From contig NZ_JAHBRX010000002.1 of assembly GCF_018398335.1 (NCBI RefSeq), positions 1,736,001-1,800,000 of the forward strand: DNA of 64,000 nucleotides. The letters run 5' to 3'. The notes below the pieces were generated by a model that had not been told where the DNA came from, made no database searches, and was given only the letters and a program-made list of their open reading frames with translations. Numbering within the stretch: position 1 is the stretch's first letter; each line of letters begins with the position of its first letter. The position numbers and the translations under genes are program-made. This DNA comes from Chelatococcus sp. HY11. Its GTDB lineage: Bacteria > Pseudomonadota > Alphaproteobacteria > Rhizobiales > Beijerinckiaceae. Shown here piece by piece: positions 16,923 through 26,344 of this stretch.

Positions 16923-17094
16923 GATCCCTCCCCTCCGGGGAGGGTGGCGCCGCAGGCGCCGGGTGGGGCCAGCTGACTTTGATCCGACCGAAGGGCAGGA
17001 ACTGCTGCCGGCTTGAGGGTTCGTTCTCCAGCGTATCCCCACCGACCTCGCTGACGCGAGGCCACCCTCCCCTAGGGGAGGGATCAACGCGACA
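16923..17094. repeat. Composite intergenic repeat, family C (about 172 bp)
   Basis: The element opens GATCCCTCCCC, GGGGAGGGTGGCGCCG, AGGCGCCGGGTGGGGCCA and closes CCGACCTCGCTGACGCGAGG, CCACCCTCCCC, GGGAGGGATCAACGCGAC. The two ends are roughly inverted copies. A second full copy lies at 40222-40403. It fills most of the 338-base gap between tctC and comC, which shows no gene. Confidence 0.75.
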
Positions 17095-17180
17095 GCTCTG
17101 TCGTGTCATCAAGCCAGTTGAATCTGCGCGCCGATGACATGACACGGAGGGTTCCTTGGCCCTGTCGGACTGCCGGTTGG

Positions 17181-18173
17181 CTAAAGCCCCAGGATCTCGG
17201 CAAGGAGGCCGTCGGCGACCGTCAGGCCGTCCTTTTCAGCCTTGGCGCGGAGGGTGAGGCGGCGGGCACCCGGCAACCGGGTACCGTCCTGCGCGGTGAT
17301 CGCTTCAGCGAGCACGGCGAAACGCGCCATGGCGTTCGGCCCTCCGAGGCGGGTGGGATCGAGCGCGAGGATCAGTTGCCCGGTGTCTGGTGGAGGCCCC
17401 TCGGCATCGAGAAAAGAGGAGGCCTCGGCGGCATAATGGGCTCCGGTGAGGCCGGCGGCCAGCAACTCCACCATCAGCGCGAGCGCCGTGCCCTTGGCAT
17501 CGCCGAGCGGCAGCATCGTGCCCTTGAGCGCCGCGTCCGGATCGGTCGTCGGCTGCCCGGACGCGTCGAGCGCCCAGCCGGCGGGGATGGCCTCGCCCTT
17601 CTGTTTGGCCGCGAGAATATTACCGCGCGCCACCTTTGATACGGAGAGATCGACGACGATCGGGGCGGCGTTCTCGAGCGGGCAGGCGAAGGCTATGGGA
17701 TTGGTGCCGAAGACCGCGCGGGAACCGCCCCAGGGCGCGATGGCGGCCGGCGTGTTGGCGAAGATGAGGGCGACAAGCCCGGCTTCCGCCAGTTTCTCGA
17801 CGGCGTGGCCGGCGGCACCGCAATGGTGCGAGCGGCGGATGGGCGCGACGGCGACGCCCTCGCCCCGCGCGACGGCGGGCAGCGCGTCGCGCGCGGCGTC
17901 AAGGGCGGGGTAGGCGAAGCCGTGGGCGGCATCGACGGCGACTACGGCGGGAGCCGGCCGCGTGACGGCGGGACGGGCAAAGCCATCCACCTTGCCGACC
18001 TTGGCCTGGGCTGCATAGCTTGGTACGCGCGACAGCCCATGGCCTTTCAATCCGTCCGCCTCGGCGGCGACCAGAGCGCGGGCGACGCTCGCGGCATTGG
18101 CCCCGTTGACGCGGGAGCGGACAAGCGCCGCGGCGACGAGATCCCGCGCTTCCGCGAGTGACAGGACAGGCAT
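17181..18173 (-). CDS. comC: (R)-sulfolactate dehydrogenase, ComC type (malate/L-lactate dehydrogenase Ldh_2 family)
   Basis: This 330-residue NAD(P)-dependent 2-hydroxyacid dehydrogenase of the Ldh_2 fold starts at MPVLSLAEARDLVAAALV (ATG 18173); the longer in-frame extension has no support. Family features are the N-terminal helix pair, ADGLKGHGLSRVPSYA near residue 40, IRRSHHCGAAGHAVEKLAEA near 112, WGGSRAVFGTNPIAFACPLE near 148 and KGTALALMVELLAAGLTGA near 228. In sulfolactate degraders ComC interconverts sulfopyruvate and (R)-sulfolactate. Its place behind slcC and suyAB gives the assignment; sequence alone would say malate/lactate/ureidoglycolate dehydrogenase family. Confidence 0.82.
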   Translation of the reverse strand: MPVLSLAEARDLVAAALVRSRVNGANAASVARALVAAEADGLKGHGLSRVPSYAAQAKVGKVDGFARPAVTRPAPAVVAVDAAHGFAYPALDAARDALPAVARGEGVAVAPIRRSHHCGAAGHAVEKLAEAGLVALIFANTPAAIAPWGGSRAVFGTNPIAFACPLENAAPIVVDLSVSKVARGNILAAKQKGEAIPAGWALDASGQPTTDPDAALKGTMLPLGDAKGTALALMVELLAAGLTGAHYAAEASSFLDAEGPPPDTGQLILALDPTRLGGPNAMARFAVLAEAITAQDGTRLPGARRLTLRAKAEKDGLTVADGLLAEILGL

Positions 18174-18193
18174 GGCGTACCTTTTGGCTGGCT

Positions 18194-19129
18194 TTATGCC
18201 GCGGTGAGATGGCGGCGGATATTGTCCACCGTCACCCACGAGACACGAACATTCGATTCCACCGTCACCCCGGCGATATGGGGCGTCAAGATGAGGTTCG
18301 GGGTGCCCGCGAATATTGAGCCGTGATCGGCCGTGAGCGGTTCTTCCGCGAAGACGTCGAGCGCCGCGCCGCCGAGATGGCCGGCGCGGAGCGCGGCGGC
18401 TATGGCACCTTCATCCACCACCCCGCCCCGTGCCGCATTGATGACGAGGGCACCCTTCTTCATCAGGGCGATGGCGTTCCCGTCGATCAGTCCATGCGTT
18501 TCATCGGTCAGTGGCACGTGCAGCGACACCACGTCCGCCTGCGCCAGAAGCGCATTCAGGGGCTGCGCCTCGACAGGCCCCCAGGGTTGCTTCCAGGCTT
18601 CGGCGGACGGCGGCAGATAGGGATCATAAGCGGCGATCGTCATGCCGAGCGCGGCCGCGCGCTTCGCGGTTTCCCGGGCAATCGCGCCGAAGCCGACGAG
18701 GCCGAGCCGCTTGCCAGCTATCTCGCGGCCGATGAGGGCATTGCGCGGCCATGCCCCGGACGCGACCTCGGCGCTGGCGCCATAAGCGCCCCGCAGAAGC
18801 AGCATCGCCGTGGCGATCACATATTCCGCAACCGACACGTCGTTGGCGCCGGAAGCCGGATAGACGGCGATGCGGCGTGCCTTGCAAGCCGCCACGTCGA
18901 TATTGTCGAGGCCGACGCCAAGCCGGCCGACAGCCTTGAGATTGCGCGCGGCGTCGAGCAGGGCGCCACGCACCTGTGTGCGGTTGCGGACGATGAGCGC
19001 GTCAGCCTGGCCGAGGACGACCGCCAGATCGTCCGGACGGTCGACGAGACTGGGATCGTAAAGGACCTCGAACCCCTCGAGGCCACTGCGGATAGCCTCT
19101 TCATCCATGAATTCGCTGATCACGATCAT
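18194..19129 (-). CDS. slcC: (S)-sulfolactate dehydrogenase, SlcC type (D-2-hydroxyacid dehydrogenase family)
   Basis: This 311-residue dehydrogenase has the Rossmann motif GLVGFGAIARETAKRAAALG near residue 143 and the catalytic Arg (VINAARGGVVDEGA), Glu (LDVFAEEPL) and His (LTPHIAGVT) of the SerA/PdxB superfamily. In Chromohalobacter SlcC oxidises (S)-sulfolactate to sulfopyruvate, which ComC reduces to the (R)-form, so the two act together as a racemase feeding SuyAB. It sits 20 bases before comC and 82 bases after suyB in the same operon. The specific function is inferred from that context. Confidence 0.84.
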   Translation of the reverse strand: MIVISEFMDEEAIRSGLEGFEVLYDPSLVDRPDDLAVVLGQADALIVRNRTQVRGALLDAARNLKAVGRLGVGLDNIDVAACKARRIAVYPASGANDVSVAEYVIATAMLLLRGAYGASAEVASGAWPRNALIGREIAGKRLGLVGFGAIARETAKRAAALGMTIAAYDPYLPPSAEAWKQPWGPVEAQPLNALLAQADVVSLHVPLTDETHGLIDGNAIALMKKGALVINAARGGVVDEGAIAAALRAGHLGGAALDVFAEEPLTADHGSIFAGTPNLILTPHIAGVTVESNVRVSWVTVDNIRRHLTAA

Positions 19130-19211
19130 CGGCTCGGCCTCGATATGTCCATAGCTGAGTCCGGCTGGCGCCGAGCTCAGTCCGATGTTCTAGGACTGAT
19201 CCAAAACCGGA

Positions 19212-20453
19212 TCAGGCGCTCCGATAGAGCTTCGTCATCACGAATTCGCGGTGGCCGAGGGATTCGGCTGCGGTGAGCCGGCCGTTGGCCGTGCGCTGGA
19301 TCATGCTGATCAGGGCATCGCCGGCGCTATCCAGTGTCTGGTCGCGACGGAGGATGCCGGTCACGTCAAGGTCGATATGCTCGGACATGGTGCGCATGGT
19401 CTTCGGATTTCCGGTGATCTTGATGACCGGCAGGATCGGATTGCCGATCACATTGCCCTGGCCCGTCGGGAAGGTATGAACGACATAGCCGCCCGCCGCC
19501 ATGAGCGTGACGCATTCAGCGGCCGCTGACGACGTGTCCATGTAGTAGAGGCCAGGGCCCTTCGCGGGCGCCTCGGCCGGCTCGAGGATATCGATGAACT
19601 TCGAATTGCGGCCGATCTTTTCAAGATTGCCGAGCGCCTTTTCCTCGATGGTCGTCAGCCCGCCGGCGATATTGCCCTTGGTCGGCTGGCTGTCGGAGAG
19701 GTCATCGGTCTTGTGCGCCTCGATCACGTCGTCCTGATAGGCCTTCCACATCTTGTACCAGCGTTCGCCAAGCTCGGGCGTCGCGGCGCGCGCCTTGCAG
19801 AGATGCTCGGCGCCGGTGATTTCGGAGGTCTCTCCGAAAACGCCATAGATGCCGTTCGGGATCAGCTTGTCATACATGTTGCCGACGGTGGGGCAGGACG
19901 ACAGGCCGGTCGTGGTATCGGATTCCCCGCATTTGGTGGAAACCCAGAGCTCGTTGATGGGAAATTCCTCCCGCTGCAGCTCGGTCGCCCATTGCAGATA
20001 TTGCTTGGCGACATAAGAGGCGCGTGCGATCGTCGCGATGTCGCCATGACCCTCGATGCCGAAGCCCGTCACGGGCTTGCCGGTCTTGGCGATGCCGTCG
20101 ACCACCCTTTTGGTCCAGCCCTCCTCGATGCCGATGACGACCACAGCCGCGACGTTCGGATTGGAGCCAACGCCGATCAGTGTGCGGAAGAAGACATCGA
20201 GGTCCTCGCCGAATTGCAGGCGGCCGTAGGCATGCGGCAGCGCCATCGTACCCTTGATCGCGTTGGCGACCGCCTCGCAGGCGGCATTGGAGAGATCATC
20301 CAGCGGCAGGATGACGACGTGGTTGCGCACGCCGACGCGCCCGTTTTCGCGTTTCCAGCCATGGAAGGTCAGCTTGCTGTAGTCGCCGTTGGCAAACAGG
20401 GCTTTTGTCTGGGCGGTTGAAGCGGCGATCGCGGCTTCCGAATTGCTCTGCAT
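19212..20453 (-). CDS. suyB: (2R)-3-sulfolactate sulfo-lyase subunit beta (UxaA family)
   Basis: This 413-residue protein of the altronate/galactarate dehydratase (UxaA) C-terminal family is the catalytic subunit that cleaves (R)-sulfolactate to pyruvate and sulfite. Visible features are [20 protein letters not shown] near residue 32, the Cys-bearing [20 protein letters not shown] near 172, [20 protein letters not shown] near 258, and [20 protein letters not shown] near 350. The [17 protein letters not shown] stretch matches my memory of SuyB rather than sugar-acid dehydratases. GAGGAA precedes ATG 20453. It lies 12 bases behind suyA. Confidence 0.87.
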   Translation of the reverse strand: MQSNSEAAIAASTAQTKALFANGDYSKLTFHGWKRENGRVGVRNHVVILPLDDLSNAACEAVANAIKGTMALPHAYGRLQFGEDLDVFFRTLIGVGSNPNVAAVVVIGIEEGWTKRVVDGIAKTGKPVTGFGIEGHGDIATIARASYVAKQYLQWATELQREEFPINELWVSTKCGESDTTTGLSSCPTVGNMYDKLIPNGIYGVFGETSEITGAEHLCKARAATPELGERWYKMWKAYQDDVIEAHKTDDLSDSQPTKGNIAGGLTTIEEKALGNLEKIGRNSKFIDILEPAEAPAKGPGLYYMDTSSAAAECVTLMAAGGYVVHTFPTGQGNVIGNPILPVIKITGNPKTMRTMSEHIDLDVTGILRRDQTLDSAGDALISMIQRTANGRLTAAESLGHREFVMTKLYRSA

Positions 20454-20465
20454 GGCCTTTGTTCC

Positions 20466-20753
20466 TCACCAGCGCTTTGTCTTGACGTTATGGACGTGCA
20501 GGTGTTCGCCCTTGCCGATGTTGGCGATGGCCTTGCCGATGTCCTCGCCGTATTTGAGAATGGTATCGCCGGCCCGGATGTCCTTGAGGGCGACCTTGTG
20601 GCCGATCGGCACGTCATGGGCCGCCGTGAGGGTGAAGGTCGTGTCGTTCTCCGTGATCAGGCACAGCATTTCAGTGCCGGCCTTCAGATCTTCGACGACC
20701 ACAACCCCACAGCTGTCCTGGGGCGTGTGAACGAGGCATTGCGGAATGCTCAT
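20466..20753 (-). CDS. suyA: (2R)-3-sulfolactate sulfo-lyase subunit alpha (SAF domain)
   Basis: This 95-residue stand-alone SAF domain is the small subunit of the split UxaA-type lyase. The run DSCGVVVVEDLKAGTEMLCL near residue 13, then FTLTAAHDVPIGHKVALKDI, the GDTILKYGEDIGKAIANIGK block and the HLHVHN ending fit SuyA. It is the first gene of the minus-strand operon suyA-suyB-slcC-comC. Its promoter region carries the operator-like palindrome at 20948-20968. No sulfite exporter or sulfite dehydrogenase gene is visible in the window. Confidence 0.88.
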   Translation of the reverse strand: MSIPQCLVHTPQDSCGVVVVEDLKAGTEMLCLITENDTTFTLTAAHDVPIGHKVALKDIRAGDTILKYGEDIGKAIANIGKGEHLHVHNVKTKRW

Positions 20754-21177
20754 GGGTCTGTCCCAACTCCCTGTCGTGATTGTGCCGGCCTTGGAGCCCC
20801 GGTGACTTGGAGTCCGGGAAAGGAACCGGCCGCAATCAGCTTTTTTCCAGTCGTTCCCGCGCCGGCCAAGGCCTGGCTCTCAGGTCTGGCTGAGCGATCA
20901 ACATTTCGCCCAGCCGGCACCCCGGCCACCAGACGGGCCGTATTCATATCTTATATAAGACATAAGATCTTCAGCCGAGTCAACCGTCTGCCTGATTAGG
21001 GACCTAGACCCGACGCGGGCCGCGTCGGCTGAGTCTTCTTGATCAGGATCAGGACGGGAGGGGTTGTTTCCGTTTATTTAAACGCATGATCGCAACGGCG
21101 GTGGGCTCTACCGCGTTGATTATTTGACTATATGTACAGGGTCGGCCGCACAGGCCCTTTCCGACGAGGAGGTTGAC
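20754..21177. other. Divergent intergenic region upstream of suyA
   Basis: This 424-base region contains the GntR operator candidate at 20948-20968 and a GC hairpin at 21010-21028 (CCGACGCG, loop GGC, CGCGTCGG). An AT-rich patch with TTTATTTAAACG lies near 21075. It separates the suy operon from the + strand gene at 21178. No additional gene is seen. Confidence 0.45.
20948..20968. promoter_or_regulatory. Operator palindrome upstream of suyA, candidate GntR/HutC site
   Basis: ATCTTAT and ATAAGAT flank ATAAGAC, and the inner TCTTATATAAGA (20949-20960) is itself a perfect 12-bp palindrome. It lies 195 bases upstream of suyA and shares its core with sites at 15492 and 15694 near the regulator gene. 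Confidence 0.6.
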
Positions 21178-21558
21178 ATGGTCGAGCTACCCGCGAATTT
21201 CCGCAGGATCAGGTTGGAACTGGCGCGCGAACCGGGCCATCCCGTTGGAAGCCCGCTCGACGGCTACGAATTCGCGGCCCCGCTCATGCCCGATGGACAC
21301 ATCGATGCCGCGACGTGGAAAAAGCACGCGGAGCATTGCCGGGTCCGGCGTTTTCGCGCGCATGAAACGGATCAGCATGGTCGTCTCGCTCGCAAACCAG
21401 GCGGTAGCTGGTATTTCGACTATGACCGCGGCAGCGACGCTGATGACGAATCCGGCTTCCGCTTCAACAAGGAAAGCTTCCAGCCAGGAGAGTATGTCTC
21501 GATCCGCGATGACGAGCACATGCATACTTATCAGATTGTTTCGGTGGAACCGCTTTGA
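21178..21558 (+). CDS. Conserved small protein of unknown function (126 aa)
   Basis: The start at ATG 21178 follows GAGGAGG, an ideal ribosome site. The protein is soluble and acidic, with FRRIRLELAREPGHPVGSPL near residue 6, GYEFAAPLMPDGHID near 27, CRVRRFRAHETDQHGRL near 52 and QPGEYVSIRDDEHMHTYQIV near the end. I recognise this as a recurrent alphaproteobacterial hypothetical protein but know no function. It is followed by the copA-type gene after about 100 bases. Confidence 0.8.
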   Translation: MVELPANFRRIRLELAREPGHPVGSPLDGYEFAAPLMPDGHIDAATWKKHAEHCRVRRFRAHETDQHGRLARKPGGSWYFDYDRGSDADDESGFRFNKESFQPGEYVSIRDDEHMHTYQIVSVEPL

Positions 21559-21659
21559 CAGGTCAGGCTACGCCGGCTGCCTGGGTGGACATTCGCGTCA
21601 GGCCGCCCAATCTATGAAGATCTGGCGGATCATCGGATAACAACGCGACAGCTGTGAAG

Positions 21660-24107
21660 ATGGACAAATCAAGCGTGCCGGCAACGGCGAGCCAAGATCA
21701 CCATCATCCAAAGGGTGAAGGCCTCGAGAAGATGCGAGAGCAGCATCACGGACACAATCACGGCCGTGATGAACAGCATCATGGTGAGCCACCGATGACA
21801 GCTGCGCATGATGGGCATCACGACGGGCACGGGCATGAACACGCGCATGGGCATGGCGGTCACGAATGTGGCCACGAAGCCGCGAAGGAGACGGCTTGCC
21901 ACGCACAAGTCGTCAATAAGACCGCAGGCCACGCGAGCCACCACCACGACCATGGAGCGCGCGCGCCGGGCGTGACCGCGCCCGTGCCACCGGGAACGAT
22001 TTACACCTGCCCGATGCATCCGGAGATCAGACGCGCGGAGCCGGGCAGTTGTCCTATCTGCGGCATGGCGCTGGAGCCGATCGTCGCGACGGCGGAGGCA
22101 GGGCCAAGTCCTGAACTCCAGGACATGACGCGCCGGTTCTGGGCTGGTCTGGTGCTGGCTTTGCCGGTCTTCATTCTGGAGATGGGCGGCCATCTCCTGC
22201 CCGCCATCCATCACCTCGTGCCACCTGCCGTCTCCATCTGGGTGCAGTTCGCGCTCGCGACGCCCGTGGTGCTTTGGGCCGGTTGGCCTTTTTTCGTGCG
22301 GGGCTGGCAATCCCTCGTCAATCGCAGCTTGAACATGTTCACGCTGATCGCCATGGGCACTGGCGTGGCCTGGGCCTACAGTGTGGTTGCCACATTGGCG
22401 CCTGGCCTCTTTCCCGCTGCATTCAGGAGCATGGACGGCACCGTCGCCGTTTATTTCGAGGCGGCCGCCGTCATCACCGTGCTCGTGCTGCTGGGGCAGG
22501 TGCTGGAGCTCAGGGCCCGCGAGCAGACGTCCGGCGCCATCAAGGCCTTGCTCGACCTCGCGCCGAAGACGGCGCGGCGTATCGAGGCGGATGGCCGGGA
22601 GGCGGAAGTGGCACTCGATTCCGTCGCGGTCGGCGACAAGCTCCGCGTGCGGCCAGGGGAGAAGGTACCCGTCGACGGCGTTGTCGAGGACGGGCGCTCG
22701 TCCCTCGATGAAGCCATGGTGACGGGCGAATCCATGCCAGTCACCAAGACTGTGGGTGACAAAGTGACTGGCGGCACGCTCAACCAGACCGGCGCGCTGG
22801 TGATCCGTGCAGAGAAGGTCGGCAGCGAGACGATGCTCGCGCGCATTGTCCAGATGGTTGCGGATGCCCAGCGCTCGCGTGCGCCGATCCAGCGCCTCGC
22901 CGACACGGTATCGGGATGGTTCGTGCCGCTCGTCATCGGGATCGCGGTTCTTGCATTTATCTCCTGGGGAATATGGGGGCCGGAGCCTCGCTTCGCCCAT
23001 GGGCTGGTGGCGGCTGTCGCCGTGCTGATCGTCGCCTGTCCCTGTGCGCTGGGCCTAGCCACGCCGATGTCGATCATGGTGGGTGTCGGCAAGGGCGCGG
23101 GCCTTGGCGTTCTCATCAAGAATGCCGAGGCGCTCGAACGCATGGAGAAGGTGGATACCCTTGTCATCGACAAGACAGGGACGCTGACTGAGGGCAAGCC
23201 GTCGGTGACCGCCGTCGTTCCGGCCGATGGGTGGACCGAGGACGAGATCCTCCGTCTGGCGGCCGGCGTCGAGCGCGCGGCCGAGCATCCGCTGGCGGCC
23301 GCCATCGTTGCGGCGGCGGAGAGCCGCGCCATGGCCGTTCCGGATGTCGCCAATTTCGATTCACCAACGGGAAAGGGCGCGCTGGGCACCGTCGAGGGCA
23401 AGGCTGTCGTACTCGGCAACGCGTCCTTTCTGGCGGACCATGGTGTTGTCGTAGATGAGATCGCAGAAAGGGCGGACGCACTCCGCACGGAAGGGGCAAC
23501 AGCCATCTTCATCGGCGTCGATGCAAAGGTTGCCGGCATCTTCGCGATCGCTGATCCGATCAAGGCAACGACCCCGGCCGCGCTTGAGGCGCTGCGCAAG
23601 GACGGTATCCGCGTCGTCATGCTGACCGGTGACAACCTGACGACCGCCAACGCGGTCGCCCGCCGCCTCGGCATCGACGACGTCGAAGCGGACGTGCTGC
23701 CAGACGCCAAAAGCGCCGTCGTCGAGAAGCTCAAACGGGAGGGCAGGGTGGTCGCCATGGCCGGTGACGGCGTGAATGACGCGCCGGCGCTCGCCGCGGC
23801 GGATGTCGGTATCGCGATGGGTTCTGGCACCGATGTTGCCATAGAAAGCGCCGGTGTGACGTTGTTGAAGGGGGATCTCACCGGCATCGTCCGCGCCCGG
23901 CGCCTCTCCCAGGCGACGATGGCCAATATCCGGCAGAACCTGTTCTTCGCCTTCATCTACAACGCGGCAGGCGTGCCTATCGCCGCTGGTGTCCTCTATC
24001 CGCTGTTCGGGATCCTCATGTCGCCCGTCATCGCGGCCGCGGCAATGGCGCTTTCATCCGTCAGTGTCATCGCCAACGCATTGCGCCTGCGCGTCACCGC
24101 GATCTGA
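21660..24107 (+). CDS. copA: Copper-translocating P1B-type ATPase with His-rich N-terminus
   Basis: This inner-membrane ATPase of about 815 residues exports copper. Residues 1-100 are exceptionally His-rich. A heavy-metal-binding domain follows near 115-140 ([20 protein letters not shown]), then eight TM helices with the CPC ion motif in [14 protein letters not shown] near 460, the phosphorylation site [12 protein letters not shown] near 504, the HP motif in [10 protein letters not shown] near 541 and [20 protein letters not shown]. The CPC and absence of classical GMTCxxC domains resemble CopB/CopA2-like pumps. ATG 21660 or GTG 21654 may start it, and neither has a strong ribosome site. No CueR or CopZ is adjacent. 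Confidence 0.92.
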   Translation: MDKSSVPATASQDHHHPKGEGLEKMREQHHGHNHGRDEQHHGEPPMTAAHDGHHDGHGHEHAHGHGGHECGHEAAKETACHAQVVNKTAGHASHHHDHGARAPGVTAPVPPGTIYTCPMHPEIRRAEPGSCPICGMALEPIVATAEAGPSPELQDMTRRFWAGLVLALPVFILEMGGHLLPAIHHLVPPAVSIWVQFALATPVVLWAGWPFFVRGWQSLVNRSLNMFTLIAMGTGVAWAYSVVATLAPGLFPAAFRSMDGTVAVYFEAAAVITVLVLLGQVLELRAREQTSGAIKALLDLAPKTARRIEADGREAEVALDSVAVGDKLRVRPGEKVPVDGVVEDGRSSLDEAMVTGESMPVTKTVGDKVTGGTLNQTGALVIRAEKVGSETMLARIVQMVADAQRSRAPIQRLADTVSGWFVPLVIGIAVLAFISWGIWGPEPRFAHGLVAAVAVLIVACPCALGLATPMSIMVGVGKGAGLGVLIKNAEALERMEKVDTLVIDKTGTLTEGKPSVTAVVPADGWTEDEILRLAAGVERAAEHPLAAAIVAAAESRAMAVPDVANFDSPTGKGALGTVEGKAVVLGNASFLADHGVVVDEIAERADALRTEGATAIFIGVDAKVAGIFAIADPIKATTPAALEALRKDGIRVVMLTGDNLTTANAVARRLGIDDVEADVLPDAKSAVVEKLKREGRVVAMAGDGVNDAPALAAADVGIAMGSGTDVAIESAGVTLLKGDLTGIVRARRLSQATMANIRQNLFFAFIYNAAGVPIAAGVLYPLFGILMSPVIAAAAMALSSVSVIANALRLRVTAI

Positions 24108-24318
24108 CAGGGCGGGACGGTCGGAGCGCCCTCGGCCGCATCGGCGCCAAATCGGTGTCAACGCAGGCCAGCCCTGCGTCCGGCGGCGGTTGTCCCATAC
24201 CGGCATTGCACTAGAGTTTGGCCGTTCGTCCCGTCAAGCCATAGCATGATCGATCCCGCCGTGCGTGATCACCGACCCGAAAGCCGGGTGGCATGGTTGC
24301 CTGGCCGGGCGTGGATCG

Positions 24319-25239
24319 ATGGTGAGGTTCGGCGTGTTCAGTTTGTCGCTCTTGTGGATTCCCGCAACGCTGATTGCGGCTTTGACCCAGACCGCGCGTA
24401 ATGCCATGCAGCGCAGCCTCACCGGCGCGCTCGGCACCGTCGGAGCGACACAGGTCCGTTTCCTCTATGGACTGCCCTTTTCGCTTCTCTTCCTCGGGCT
24501 TGTTCTCGCCGTCGGCGGCGAGAGCCTGCCCCAGGTTGGCCGGCAAGCCTTGCTGTTCACGGCCATGGGGGCGGTTTCACAGATCCTCGCCACGGCCTTG
24601 ATGCTGGTGACGATGAAGGAGCGCTCCTTTTCCGTCACCATCGCGCTGCTCAAGACCGAGCCTATCCTGGTGGCGCTCGCGGGCATGGTTATCCTGGGGG
24701 ATATCCCGACGACGTGGGCGGCGGCGGGCATTGTCATCGCGACGGCCGGGGTTGTCCTTTTGTCCGTAAAGCCGGGATCGGCGGCGAGCTGGCTCAGCGG
24801 CCGGTCGGTGGCGATGGGCGTCATTGCCGGAGGGCTCTTCGCCCTCTCGGCCATCGGCTTTCGCGGGGCGATCATCGATCTGCCGTCGGGCTCCTTCGTG
24901 GTCCGCGCGACGACGATCCTCGCGCTCAGCCTGTTCCTGCAATCGGTGATCCTTGTCGTCTGGATGCTGGCGTTCAACCGGCCGCAGCTCCTGGCGACGC
25001 TGCGGGCGTGGCGCGTGTCGATCCTCGCCGGCCTGACGGGGGCGTTCGCTTCACAGTTCTGGTTCATCGGCTTTTCGCTGACGAGCGCCGCGAATGTCCG
25101 CACCCTGGCGCTGGTCGAGGTGCTGTTCGCCCAGGCCGTGTCCCATCGTCTGATGGCCCAGGACACCAGCCGGCGGGACATCGCCGGCATGGTTCTGATC
25201 GTGGTGGGTGTCGGCCTGCTGTTGCTCAACACCCATTAG
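24319..25239 (+). CDS. EamA/DMT superfamily transporter
   Basis: This inner-membrane protein of about 306 residues has ten hydrophobic helices arranged as two EamA repeats, for example FSLSLLWIPATLIAALTQTA at the N-terminus and MVLIVVGVGLLLLNTH at the end. The second repeat carries the conserved VRTLALVEVLFAQAVSHRLM block. The start is set at MVRFGVFSLS (ATG 24319); an ATG at 24265 would add 18 non-hydrophobic residues. The family exports metabolites such as amino acids. No clear operon partner or substrate clue is present, and the next gene is convergent. Confidence 0.86.
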   Translation: MVRFGVFSLSLLWIPATLIAALTQTARNAMQRSLTGALGTVGATQVRFLYGLPFSLLFLGLVLAVGGESLPQVGRQALLFTAMGAVSQILATALMLVTMKERSFSVTIALLKTEPILVALAGMVILGDIPTTWAAAGIVIATAGVVLLSVKPGSAASWLSGRSVAMGVIAGGLFALSAIGFRGAIIDLPSGSFVVRATTILALSLFLQSVILVVWMLAFNRPQLLATLRAWRVSILAGLTGAFASQFWFIGFSLTSAANVRTLALVEVLFAQAVSHRLMAQDTSRRDIAGMVLIVVGVGLLLLNTH

Positions 25240-25286
25240 ATTTTAGAGCCCGCGGGTGGACGGTCCGCCGGGTGGAGCGGCGATGC

Positions 25287-26018
25287 TCAGGTGGCGATGC
25301 GCTGGCCTGCTGCGGCAAAGTCGAGATTGGTCGGCTTTGGCAGATGGCACCCGTTGCCCGCGGTCGGCGCGATGGCGTCGCTGACCGTTTCCAGCTGGAA
25401 ATCGCGTGCCCAAGCCTTGCCATAGCGTTGCAGCAGGAAGCCAAAATGGATGCTGCCCGCGTCCTCCGGCACGTCGAGCACCACTTCGCAGGCGGTCCAC
25501 GCCCCAGTGCCGCGCAAGGCGCCCCGCTCCTTGCGCTCCAGCATGTTGTCGAAGCGCAGGACACTGCCGGGCTGCTTGTCGACCCGCATCCAGATCGCGC
25601 TCGCGTCCGCGTCCTCCGTGCGCAGCCTGGCGGTCAACCGCACCCGATGGCCTCGATAGGGTGCGGCGATGATGCTTTGCATGAGGACGCCGAAGCAATC
25701 GCCGGGCAGGACGAAGCCACTGTGGCGCGCATGCCGGCATGCGATGAGCGCCGTTCCGGCGTGGGCAGGGTCGAGGCCCAACCGATAGTGCTTATCATGG
25801 CCATGGTTGCGGACGGCCTGCCATCCCTGTGGGAGGGTTAGCGGAGCGTCATCGGGCATTGCGGCGGCGATATGCGCGGCAAGTACGTTCCAGTTTGCGC
25901 AACCGAACTGCCGCGCCACAAGTTCAAGGCAATCGCTGTGTGATAAGGGGATGGCACGCTCGCCAAGCGCTGTACGTAGCGTCCTGGCCATGATCTTGGC
26001 ATCGAGAAAGCTATGCAT
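25287..26018 (-). CDS. Two-domain protein: Glyoxalase_8-like N-terminus, unassigned C-terminus
   Basis: This 243-residue protein has residues 1-55 matching the short domain found in glyoxalase-superfamily-like proteins (DAKIMARTLRTALGERAIPL, SHSDCLELVARQFGCANWNV), recalled as Glyoxalase_8. The remainder looks beta-rich: GFVLPGDCFGVLMQSIIAAP, YRGHRVRLTARLRTEDADAS and VVLDVPEDAGSIHFGFLLQR, reminiscent of a galactose-binding-like carbohydrate domain. There is no signal peptide. The gene stands alone, convergent with the EamA gene. Function is unknown. Confidence 0.75.
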   Translation of the reverse strand: MHSFLDAKIMARTLRTALGERAIPLSHSDCLELVARQFGCANWNVLAAHIAAAMPDDAPLTLPQGWQAVRNHGHDKHYRLGLDPAHAGTALIACRHARHSGFVLPGDCFGVLMQSIIAAPYRGHRVRLTARLRTEDADASAIWMRVDKQPGSVLRFDNMLERKERGALRGTGAWTACEVVLDVPEDAGSIHFGFLLQRYGKAWARDFQLETVSDAIAPTAGNGCHLPKPTNLDFAAAGQRIAT

Positions 26019-26344
26019 GGTCTGATCCTGTGCACGGAGGGCCCTGAAGATCAGTGCTCGCCTTGCTGACGAATGGCCCGTCGCAAACAGGGATCATCCA
26101 TAAGAAACCGTGCATTCACCATTCCCGGATGGGAGCGAGCGGCAGGCTGCACGAGCCTTGGATGCAATCTGGGTGATTCTCCGGCGCAGCGTCAACGGCC
26201 AATAGCACCGAATTCGTCCTCTTTGCCGCGACGCATCATCGGGCAGGGGCGACGGTCAAATTGGCGCGAGAATCGCTTGACGGCAGCGTAGTCCCCGATG
26301 GCAATGGAGCATTGCATGGCGGTGATCTGAGGGGACCTTGCAAC
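26019..26344. other. Intergenic region upstream of the ABC ATPase
   Basis: This 326-base divergent region shows no gene, operator palindrome or repeat that I can support. GAGGGGA at about 26329-26335 is the ribosome site of the next gene. Confidence 0.35.

Noticed and set aside
19212-20753. Altronate or galactarate dehydratase (UxaA/GarD) assignment for the split lyase
   Set aside because: The neighbours are SlcC- and ComC-type dehydrogenases and no uronate or hexarate genes lie nearby, which favours the sulfo-lyase, although the UxaA superfamily membership is real.
21669-23956. Long minus-strand open frames (443 and 501 codons) opposite the copper ATPase
   Set aside because: They are antisense shadows of copA; no domain or ribosome site supports them.
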